Assembly: GCA_026392135.1 (NCBI GenBank)
Contig: JAPLCR010000304.1
Location: forward strand, 3,705 to 24,280
Length of the DNA stretch: 20,576 nucleotides
Direction of reading: 5' to 3'
Origin: Armatimonadota bacterium
GTDB lineage: Bacteria > Armatimonadota > Chthonomonadetes > Chthonomonadales > Chthonomonadaceae
Shown: positions 14,027 through 20,576 of the stretch, piece by piece
How positions within the stretch are numbered: position 1 is the stretch's first letter
How the letters are laid out: every line of letters starts with the position of its first letter
Program-made: the position numbers and the translations under genes
The notes under the pieces: model-generated
The model's input: the letters and a program-made list of their open reading frames with translations, nothing else
The model's database searches: none
What the model was told of the DNA's origin: nothing

Positions 14027-15361
14027 TTACTTCTTCTTCGCCTCTACAAGCGTGGAGAGAGTAGTTTCCAGTTTGAAGGTATCTGTATTCCATATCAAGA
14101 TAGAGCCATCCCATGTTCCGCCCACAAGAAGTTTGTCGTTGGGGCTATAGCGTACTGAGTAGACCCAGTCCTTCGCGTCGGTGAGCGTTTTGTAGTTGTT
14201 TCCATCTGCGCGGTAGAGTTTGATAGACTTATCGGCGGAGGCGGTGGCGAAACGCTGGTTGTCGGAGGCGAAGGCACTTGCCAGAGCCGCACCGCTATGC
14301 CCGATACCAAATGCGACACCGCTTCCTCCCTCCCCAAAGTTCCAGAGTTTTGCGGAACTGTCGGCACTGGTAGAGATGAGACGGCTTCCATTTGGGCTGA
14401 TGGCGAGGCTGAAAATCCAGTCATCGTGTGCGTCCAGCGAGTAGATACGTTTGGCGGTGTCTAAGTTCCAGACTTTCACACTTCTATCGGCACTACAGGA
14501 GGCGAGGACTTTGCCGTTCGGGGTTATCGCAAGGCCGTATACCGCATCGGCGTGATCGCGGAGGGTATTTAATAGTTTACCCGTTTCCATCTCCCATATT
14601 TTGATGGATTTATCGGTGCTTGCGGAGATAATTTTTTTGTCGTCGGGGGTAATGACTACCGTGTTCACAATATCGGAGTGTTCGTTGAGTGTGAGAACCG
14701 TTGCGCTTGTTTCGAGGTTCAGCACGCGAATCTCTCCCCCAGCACCTGGTGACCCTCCTGCGGCTACGAGTCGCTTACCGCTCTTTGTGAGGGCGAGGCT
14801 ACGCACATTGTCGGCATGACCATCCCAGACCTTCTCCATCGTCTTCGTCTCTATGTTCCAAAACTGCACCTGCTTGTAGGTTCCCACAAGGAGGGTTTTG
14901 TTATCGAGGAACAGCAGCGCGGTGACGGGGGCAGGAGTTGCCCGCATCGGCATTTTGAGAGGAGGAGGGGCTTGGGTATCGGGCAAGGAGGGGTCTATCT
15001 TCGCGCCTTGGTCAACCCACTTCTTGATAAGGTCAATCTCTGCTGTTTTTAACGAGCCGCCAATCGGCATTTTGGGTTGTGCCGTGCCAATAAGGTACTT
15101 GACCAGCCTACTCTCTGCGCTTTTGCCTGGAATGACTTGTGCACCACCCTTGCCCCCCTTCATCGTTTTAGCATAGGAGGTGAGTATTAGCCCACCCATC
15201 GCACTCTTTTCAGAGTGGCAACCGATGCAGGAGGCGCGGAAGATGGGCGATATCTGTTTTTGGAAGGAGATTAGGTCGCCTTTGCTTTGTGCTTGCACTC
15301 CCGAACACGTCAGTAGCGCAAGCAGAGCAGATAGTAGAGTGCGGGTTTGAGAAGTAGCCAT
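14027..15361 (-). CDS. Exported c-type cytochrome fused to a seven-bladed WD40 propeller
   Basis: The 444-residue protein has a signal peptide (TLLSALLALLTCSGVQA), a planctomycete cytochrome c domain with haem motif CIGCH (45-49) and a probable distal Met98 in PKMPIGG, then seven WD40 repeats from about residue 135 to the end. Repeats such as DKSIKIWE, DRSVKVWN and DSSAKLWN mark the blades; blade two carries a Gly-rich insertion. The start ATG overlaps the stop of the DUF1549/DUF1553 gene (TAATG), so the two are translationally coupled and probably form an envelope complex in which the propeller binds a partner and the haem passes electrons. Confidence 0.92.
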   Translation of the reverse strand: MATSQTRTLLSALLALLTCSGVQAQSKGDLISFQKQISPIFRASCIGCHSEKSAMGGLILTSYAKTMKGGKGGAQVIPGKSAESRLVKYLIGTAQPKMPIGGSLKTAEIDLIKKWVDQGAKIDPSLPDTQAPPPLKMPMRATPAPVTALLFLDNKTLLVGTYKQVQFWNIETKTMEKVWDGHADNVRSLALTKSGKRLVAAGGSPGAGGEIRVLNLETSATVLTLNEHSDIVNTVVITPDDKKIISASTDKSIKIWEMETGKLLNTLRDHADAVYGLAITPNGKVLASCSADRSVKVWNLDTAKRIYSLDAHDDWIFSLAISPNGSRLISTSADSSAKLWNFGEGGSGVAFGIGHSGAALASAFASDNQRFATASADKSIKLYRADGNNYKTLTDAKDWVYSVRYSPNDKLLVGGTWDGSILIWNTDTFKLETTLSTLVEAKKK

Positions 15362-17832
15362 TAGTGGTTAAAGAGAAACTCCTTTGAGTTTACCAGTGCC
15401 CAGAGTAGGTCTTCCGCGACGTTTTGAGGAACCTTCGCCTTGTTCATCGCTTGCGTTGTCCGTTTGACTTCATCGGCAGTAGGGTAGCGGGCAAGCGTCG
15501 CAAGATAGACATCCTCCACTACTTTCGGGAAGGGCGTTTTCGCGGTGAAGAGTTGGGCTATACGTCCCTCTTTCGAGATAATGCGTCCGTTGATGCCTGT
15601 GTTGTTCATCAGGTGAATGATTTGATCGAGATTTGGCTCGTCTGTGCGCTCACATTCGCACGCGATATTTCGCGCAGGACGACCAAACAACTCCAGAAAA
15701 TAGGAGGGAACGGCAGGGTCGGGCAGTTGGGTGGCACGCGTACCTGCCGGATAGCCTGCAAACTTCTCTGCCACGCCTGTGGCAGACGTAACTGCCTCCA
15801 TTAACTGCTCTGCACCGAGACGCTTGAAGGTGTAGTGCGAGTAGAACTTCGTGTCTAGTACGTTCTTTTTAGTGGGTATCGCAGAGCGTTGGTAGGATTG
15901 GGTCATCATTATAGAGCGCATGAGGTACTTGAGATCGTAGCGATGTTTTATGAAGTCCTGTGCGAGATAGTCGAGGAGGGCTTCATTGGAAGGCGGATTT
16001 GAGACGCGGAGATCGTCTACAGGCTCTACGAAGCCGCGCCCCATGAAGTGCTTCCAGAGGCGGTTCACTATCTCACGTGCAAAGAATGGGTTCTTGTCGG
16101 AGGTGATCCAGTCTACAAGCGGTTCACGGCGGTCTCCGTTAAAAGTTGCGGGAACGGGCTTCGCATCAAGCGGTGTGGGGACGGCGACTTTCTTAGTGCG
16201 CGGGTTCGAGATATCCCCATTCGCGGCAAGAAACACCTGATGTTCGTCGGCTGTCTTACCTGCCTTCGTGCGAACTCGTGTAAAGAACGAAGCCATCTGA
16301 TAGTACTGGTTTTGCGTCCACTTTTCGTAGGGGTGATTGTGGCACTTGGCACACTGCATACGCACACCCAGAAAAACCTGCGAAGTCATCTCGGCAAGTT
16401 CGGTAGCACCGTTAGCGGCGCGGTAGTAGTTTGCGGGACCCTCCTCGAAGGTGCTTCCCTGTGCGAGAAGAACCTCACGCGCAAACTGGTTCCAGGGTTT
16501 GTTCTCTGCCACACTTTTACGTATCCATGCGTAGAGGGAGTACATCCCTTTCTCTGATAAGATACGCCGGGAACATTTGAGAATATCGCCCCACTTTAGT
16601 GCCCAAAAGTCCACGTATTCAGGACGGTTCAGGAGTTCATCGATCAGTTTTGCGCGTTTCTCTGGGTCGGTGTTCGCAAGGAAGAGGCGTGTTTCATCTG
16701 GGCTGGGCTGTACGCCGATGGTATCGAGGTAGGTGCGGCGCAATAGGTCAGAGTCGCTGGCAATAGGTGAGGGTTCTAAGCCTAGCGCGTAGACCTTGGC
16801 AAGTATGAAGGTGTCTATTGGGTTGCCCTTCGCGAGTCTCTCTACGTTCACCTTCTGAGGGGTGGAGAAGGGGGAGATAATGCGCGTGGTTTTCGACAAG
16901 CCCTGATAGCGTATGATAATGGCTCCCTCTCCGTTACCCACAACAGTTGCTTCGCCATCCGCGGTCACTTTTGCCACGTTTTCGTCGCTAGCGGTGAAGA
17001 GAGTCTCTGCCGATACATCACGGGTTACGCCATCGTTATAGGTCGCAGTGACTATATAGCGTTGTGTCTTCCCTATAGGCAGAGTGCGGTTTTGAGGGTA
17101 GACCTCTAGTTTCGTCACTTGGGCTTCTTTGGGGTCTGGTGCGGGCATTCCAGTCACAATCCAGTCCTTCAGTATGCGGTATTCGGAAGAGGTGACATCA
17201 AAACGTTTTCCTCCCTTATGCACCACGCCGAGCGTCGGTTTGCGGAGGAATAGGCTGTTGTCGGGCTGTGAGGGGGTGATACGCCTTGCAAGGTTGGCGC
17301 GGGTTATCCAGTCGTAGTCGGTATCAGGGTCGAAGCCGGCAAGTGATAGTTTGAATCCGCCCCTGCCTTGTGCCGCACCGTGGCACGCGCCCGAATTACA
17401 ACTTGTGCGGGTGAGTATGGGGATAATATCGGCATGGAAGCGTGGCGGAGCCTTATCGGCGGATCCTTTGACCAGCAGCGGGATTTTGACGGTTCGCGCT
17501 CCTAAAGTCGCTACAAGTTCCGTTTTACCATCTTTGAGAGGGCGCACAACTCCACTCTCATCTATGGCGGCGATTTTGGGGTCGGCAAAAGTGTATTTTG
17601 CTTTACCGCTCACATCGAACACCTTGCCGTCTGATTGCAACTCCTCAATAAGGAGGCGTGCCTCTCCGTATCGCCCTGTAAGGCTGATTTTGGAGGGCGT
17701 AGCGGTAAGCGCGTTGAGGGCGGCAGTCGCTTTTGCGCCAGCATGGGCAACAGGAGAGACCATCCCCGCGGCAAAGCCGAGTACGATCATTGGGGTGAGT
17801 AGAATAGGAAGTGCGGACTTGCAGACCGTCAT
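15361..17832 (-). CDS. Exported DUF1549/DUF1553 (PSCyt2/PSD1) protein with Ig-like and haem motifs
   Basis: The 823-residue protein has a signal peptide (residues 1-31, ending VAHA). A BIG2-like domain covers about 45-122. A haem-type motif follows in which Cys145 and Cys150-His151 are four residues apart (CNSGACHG) instead of two. A second BIG2-like domain covers about 240-320, then DUF1549 (PIDTFILAKV...) with a canonical CAKCHNHP at 494-501, and DUF1553 with FFAREIVNRLWKHFMGRGFVEP and the MTQSYQRS region. All these modules are characteristic of Planctomycetes-type surface proteins whose enzymatic role is unproven. The gene is coupled by TAATG to the cytochrome-WD40 gene. Confidence 0.92.
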   Translation of the reverse strand: MTVCKSALPILLTPMIVLGFAAGMVSPVAHAGAKATAALNALTATPSKISLTGRYGEARLLIEELQSDGKVFDVSGKAKYTFADPKIAAIDESGVVRPLKDGKTELVATLGARTVKIPLLVKGSADKAPPRFHADIIPILTRTSCNSGACHGAAQGRGGFKLSLAGFDPDTDYDWITRANLARRITPSQPDNSLFLRKPTLGVVHKGGKRFDVTSSEYRILKDWIVTGMPAPDPKEAQVTKLEVYPQNRTLPIGKTQRYIVTATYNDGVTRDVSAETLFTASDENVAKVTADGEATVVGNGEGAIIIRYQGLSKTTRIISPFSTPQKVNVERLAKGNPIDTFILAKVYALGLEPSPIASDSDLLRRTYLDTIGVQPSPDETRLFLANTDPEKRAKLIDELLNRPEYVDFWALKWGDILKCSRRILSEKGMYSLYAWIRKSVAENKPWNQFAREVLLAQGSTFEEGPANYYRAANGATELAEMTSQVFLGVRMQCAKCHNHPYEKWTQNQYYQMASFFTRVRTKAGKTADEHQVFLAANGDISNPRTKKVAVPTPLDAKPVPATFNGDRREPLVDWITSDKNPFFAREIVNRLWKHFMGRGFVEPVDDLRVSNPPSNEALLDYLAQDFIKHRYDLKYLMRSIMMTQSYQRSAIPTKKNVLDTKFYSHYTFKRLGAEQLMEAVTSATGVAEKFAGYPAGTRATQLPDPAVPSYFLELFGRPARNIACECERTDEPNLDQIIHLMNNTGINGRIISKEGRIAQLFTAKTPFPKVVEDVYLATLARYPTADEVKRTTQAMNKAKVPQNVAEDLLWALVNSKEFLFNH

Positions 17833-17870
17833 AACTGTTCCTTATACTTTCTCGCTTGAGGAGTGCGCCG

Positions 17871-18293
17871 TCAAGCTGTTGAGTTTTCTATAGCTGCCTT
17901 CGCGTTATATGCGGATAGGCGTTGTGCGAGGCTACCTGTGTGTAACTCTAAAAGGTGTCCATCCGGGTCGGTGAAGTAGAGGGAGTGCCCCTCTTCAGGG
18001 CTTCGCTCTCTACCTTGTAAAAGAGATACCCCTTGTTTCGTCAAATGCGCCTCCCAATCCTCCCCATCAGTGGGCGAAATTGTGAATGCAGTGTGCGTAT
18101 AGGAGTGGTATATCTCATTACGGAGTATGTTTCGTTGTTCGTTCAAGGCAATCCATATCCCGCCCAAGTCAAGGTAGGCGGTAGTATCCTCTCGGAAAAG
18201 GAGTTTTGCCTTGAGTGCCCGCTCGTAGAACGCGAGAGAGCGTTCTAGTTCCGAAACGGAGAACGTGATATGATTGAGCCCCTGAATCCGCAT
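17871..18293 (-). CDS. fosB: FosB-like metallothiol transferase (VOC/glyoxalase family)
   Basis: The 140-residue protein belongs to the vicinal-oxygen-chelate fold and resembles Bacillus/Staphylococcus FosB along its whole length. Matches include NHITFSVSELERSLAFYE, WIALNEQ, RNEIYHSYTHTAF, GRERS, YFTDPDGH and ELHTGSLAQRL. The predicted metal ligands His8, His67 and Glu116 fall at the FosB positions. FosB enzymes open the epoxide of fosfomycin with bacillithiol or cysteine using a divalent cation. The match is close to FosB but I cannot exclude another VOC thiol transferase or a non-resistance role. It lies 38 bases before the DUF1549 gene and 17 bases after the duplicated-domain protein, an odd place for a cytosolic detoxification enzyme. 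Confidence 0.8.
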   Translation of the reverse strand: MRIQGLNHITFSVSELERSLAFYERALKAKLLFREDTTAYLDLGGIWIALNEQRNILRNEIYHSYTHTAFTISPTDGEDWEAHLTKQGVSLLQGRERSPEEGHSLYFTDPDGHLLELHTGSLAQRLSAYNAKAAIENSTA

Positions 18294-18310
18294 ATTCTCG
18301 CCTTCTTAGG

Positions 18311-19591
18311 TTAGAGTGTTTTGCGCCGTTTTTGTTGCACACTCCGCGCCGAATCTTTGTGGAAGGGCGCAGGCGCGTCCGGCGTCTGGTTAATCTGAAA
18401 CATGAGGAACTGTACCTCCTCATAAAGGAGGGGTCTTCCCCACTTAGAGGAGCGAATCAACTTGTTGACGGCTTTTCTCTTCGCCTCCCTGCTAACAGGC
18501 TGATAGCGCACACGCCCCCAATCGTAGGAGCTCCTGCAGTAGACAATATAGTTATATGCGCTCTCCGGGACTTTCGCGCGTTTCCAACCATTCGCTATAA
18601 GTAGCGGTACGCCGTCCACTATCTCAATAGGGGCGAGGCTCCATGCCCTGATTCGCTTTTCGATTGTCGCCGTCTCTTCGCTCTCGCTGTACCCGATTAA
18701 CCGAGGGACGCCGAAATTAGGAAGGCGAAACTCTTGTCCAGGCTTCGCCGCGAACAACATTCGGCATAAGACGATGTTTGATTCCTCAACATAACGTTCT
18801 CTTACAAACCGCAGAAGAACCTCGCACGCACGCTTTTCGCCCAGTTTTTGAAGAGTGATAGCCGCTTGAATATAAGGTTCGACCTTGTATTCGTAGCCGT
18901 CGCGCCCTCCGTTAGGTTCGGGGAGGGCAGCGAGAAGATTCTCTAGCTTGACCATTTGAGCGTCCTCCGCTGAACCCTTTATCTGGTTTGTGAGGAACGC
19001 TTTATCGTAGTCGCGAAGGGGGCGCTCCCATTCGGTCGTGTTTATCAATTTGTCGAGGGCTTTTTGCATCTGTTCATGGCTGACAGGCTGGAAACGTAAA
19101 GGATTCCAATCACAAGACAAGATGCAGTAATCAAGATATGTTTCTACGGAGTCGCCGTGACCAGCCATCACCCCAGATCCGCCATTGGCTACAAGAAAAG
19201 GCACACCGTCCACTATCGCTATGAGAGAGTGCTTTGTTGATTTCGCCCATGTAGTCGGACCAGAAAGAGACGGGTGCCGAAACTCTTGACCGGGCTTCGC
19301 TACAAAGAGCATTCGGTATAGCAACACTTGCGATGTCGCCTCGGGGTTCTTAGTTATGAACGTCTTGAGTGCTTTAACCGCTCTCTCTTTGCCCAATTTC
19401 TGAAGGGCTATTGCTGTGCGTATATAGGCTTCCGTCCTATATTCGTCACTCCTCCATGTAAAGTCGTAGGGCAACGCTTCAAGCACCTTGACGGCTTCGC
19501 TCTCTAAAAGGCTAGTTTTCTGCGCGGACGCAAGCGAACCGTTCGCGCTCAACAAGCACAGAAAGACGACCATAGCGAAATAGCTTCTCAT
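18311..19591 (-). CDS. Exported protein of unknown function with two internal repeats
   Basis: I do not recognise the family. The protein has 426 residues and a signal peptide (about 1-24, ending SLASAQ). Two halves, about 28-206 and 213-402, are clearly duplicated. Both contain AxxLQKLG, MLFxAKPGQEFR (94-105, 278-289), IVDGVPxLxANG (126-137, 324-335), a Y..YC...DW segment and a RxQPVSxE...KAxxKLI...WxRPL block (166-192, 362-387). No catalytic motif, metal site or lipoprotein cysteine is visible. Cys residues in the repeats could form disulfides. It lies between the secreted esterase (99-base gap) and the FosB-like gene (17-base gap), probably in the same transcript. Confidence 0.75.
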   Translation of the reverse strand: MRSYFAMVVFLCLLSANGSLASAQKTSLLESEAVKVLEALPYDFTWRSDEYRTEAYIRTAIALQKLGKERAVKALKTFITKNPEATSQVLLYRMLFVAKPGQEFRHPSLSGPTTWAKSTKHSLIAIVDGVPFLVANGGSGVMAGHGDSVETYLDYCILSCDWNPLRFQPVSHEQMQKALDKLINTTEWERPLRDYDKAFLTNQIKGSAEDAQMVKLENLLAALPEPNGGRDGYEYKVEPYIQAAITLQKLGEKRACEVLLRFVRERYVEESNIVLCRMLFAAKPGQEFRLPNFGVPRLIGYSESEETATIEKRIRAWSLAPIEIVDGVPLLIANGWKRAKVPESAYNYIVYCRSSYDWGRVRYQPVSREAKRKAVNKLIRSSKWGRPLLYEEVQFLMFQINQTPDAPAPFHKDSARSVQQKRRKTL

Positions 19592-19650
19592 GCTCCTTCT
19601 CCTTTATGGTTTCGACCACCCTGTTCAGGCAGTCTACGTCCTTTTGTTAT

Positions 19651-19675
19651 TGTTGCACACTCTGCTCCGATTCTT
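19651..19675 (-). repeat. Remnant copy of the 3' end of the duplicated-repeat gene
   Basis: The 25 bases at 19651-19675 match 18333-18357 at 22 positions, including an identical 12-base core TGTTGCACACTC. The second site is the 3' end of the repeat-protein gene. Read on the minus strand in the same frame, the upstream copy gives ESEQSVQQ and a stop, against DSARSVQQ in the intact gene. This points to a lost tandem paralogue upstream of 19591. Confidence 0.5.
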
Positions 19676-19689
19676 GCGCGGAACCTCGC

Positions 19690-20559
19690 CTAATTTTTCA
19701 GAGTCTTATCGAAGAAGGCAAACATCGCCTCTTCTGCCCGCTCTGCGTCTTTGCCGCCGAACCCATGTCCTGCCCCTTCCAGCGTTACGAGTTCTACCGG
19801 AACGGCGGAGGCTTTCATTCTATCGTAGAGCATGAGAGCCTGTTCGTAGTGTACATAGTTGTCTTTTGTGCCATGAACAATTAAGGTTGGCGTGGCGTTA
19901 GGGTTTACCCAGTAGAGTGGACTCGCGAGAATGTGTCGGCGAAACTCCTGTTTTGCATCGCCGCCAAGCCACAACGGGAGAACGATATGCGCGTCCACAC
20001 TCTTGCCGTAAGACTGCGTGAAATCGTTTGCGCCGTAGAAGTTCACAACAGCCTGCACCTTGCTGGAGACTTTAGGGTTGCCGCCATCGCCTTCCAACTC
20101 CTTGACCCCCTCCGTTACACCAAGCAACTGCACAAGAGTGCCGCCCGCCGAGCCGCCTGTCACACCAATTTTATCGGGGTTGACATGGTATTTCTTGGCG
20201 TTGGCGCGTAGCCAGCGCACTGCCGCCTTCACGTCGTGTACCGCCGCAGGAAAGGGATACTTGGGCGCAAGTCTATACTCTACGGTTATAGCGACGTAGC
20301 CCCGCTTCGCCAGACGCTGAACAAGGTCATTATATCCGCTTCTATCTCCTGCGCGAAACCCTCCGCCATGAATACAGATAATGCCGGGGTAGGTTCCTTT
20401 GGCTTTAGGACGCGCCATATTCACCTGTAGGTGCTGGTCATCGGGGTTGGTATACTCAATGTTGTTCTCAACGAGTATCTCCTCTGCGGCGCGAACTGGA
20501 GCCGCTGAGATGGCGAGAGCGAAAAGAGAAAGCCCTGTGAGGGCTAAGAGTGAGCGCAT
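19690..20559 (-). CDS. Secreted alpha/beta-hydrolase esterase (HSL/BD-FAE-like)
   Basis: The 289-residue protein has a signal peptide (residues 1-24, ending VRAA) and an alpha/beta-hydrolase fold. The oxyanion motif HGGG is at 64-67, the nucleophile elbow GGSAGG carries Ser137, Asp233 lies in HGTKDNYV and His265 in GAGHGFG, completing the triad. EYRLAPKYPFPAAVHD is typical of the hormone-sensitive-lipase and bifunctional feruloyl/acetyl-xylan esterase groups. It probably removes acyl groups from polysaccharides or small esters in the periplasm; the substrate is inferred. ATG 20559 has AAGGA 8 bases upstream. It is the first gene of the long minus-strand run visible here; its promoter would lie at or beyond the right edge. 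Confidence 0.92.
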   Translation of the reverse strand: MRSLLALTGLSLFALAISAAPVRAAEEILVENNIEYTNPDDQHLQVNMARPKAKGTYPGIICIHGGGFRAGDRSGYNDLVQRLAKRGYVAITVEYRLAPKYPFPAAVHDVKAAVRWLRANAKKYHVNPDKIGVTGGSAGGTLVQLLGVTEGVKELEGDGGNPKVSSKVQAVVNFYGANDFTQSYGKSVDAHIVLPLWLGGDAKQEFRRHILASPLYWVNPNATPTLIVHGTKDNYVHYEQALMLYDRMKASAVPVELVTLEGAGHGFGGKDAERAEEAMFAFFDKTLKN

Positions 20560-20576
20560 GGTAGAATTCCTTTTCA

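Noticed and set aside
14027..15361. WD40 repeats as a CRISPR-like or tandem DNA repeat
   Set aside because: The periodicity is at protein level only; the DNA of the blades differs too much, and no CRISPR repeat-spacer pattern occurs anywhere in the window.
1..20576. Insertion sequences, transposases or phage genes
   Set aside because: I saw no transposase, integrase or phage structural protein in any frame, despite two defence-type loci.

Overview
The window is bacterial, moderately GC-rich and densely coded. It carries the Planctomycetes-style cytochrome gene set (DUF1549/DUF1553, DUF1592-type and WD40 proteins, each with a c-type haem motif, plus a PPC-domain protein). This set is common in Planctomycetota and Verrucomicrobiota and also occurs in Acidobacteriota and Armatimonadota. 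I cannot fix the phylum from the sequence alone.

Layout: (1) Positions 1-2584, minus strand, hold a tightly packed operon of an unrecognised 255-residue protein, a degenerate ATPase-like protein, and a P-loop ATPase of the BrxD/DUF2791 type that runs off the left edge. This looks like the upstream end of an anti-phage module of the BREX or Shango kind, and its effector genes would lie outside the window. (2) Positions 2749-3178, plus strand, hold three tRNA genes, Arg(GCG), Arg(CCT) and Ser(CGA), with a near-consensus sigma70 promoter and two terminators. (3) Positions 3254-4848, minus strand, hold a sugar isomerase/epimerase-like TIM barrel followed by a class I glutamine-amidotransferase-like protein. 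(4) A divergent intergenic region carries a perfect 15-bp inverted repeat. (5) Positions 5040-7344, plus strand, hold a Bcp/PrxQ peroxiredoxin, a zinc alcohol dehydrogenase with a missing N-terminus, and a short-chain dehydrogenase with an altered catalytic motif, closed by a strong terminator.

(6) Positions 7459-20559 form one long minus-strand run. In transcription order it encodes a secreted esterase, a secreted protein with an internal duplication, a FosB-like thiol transferase, a DUF1549/DUF1553 cytochrome protein, a cytochrome-WD40 protein, a small frameshifted gene, a two-PPC-domain protein, a DNA methyltransferase, a restriction endonuclease, and a DUF1592-type cytochrome protein with a PA14 domain. 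The restriction-modification pair is spliced into the exported cytochrome cluster. The endonuclease gene is clearly AT-richer than everything around it, while the methyltransferase is not.

The exported proteins of region 6 probably work together at the cell envelope, where haem domains are coupled to carbohydrate- or protein-binding modules, but their substrate is unknown. The two defence loci (regions 1 and 6) are about 8 kb apart with housekeeping-type genes between them. The most promising lead for a new system is region 1, but the window shows only part of it.
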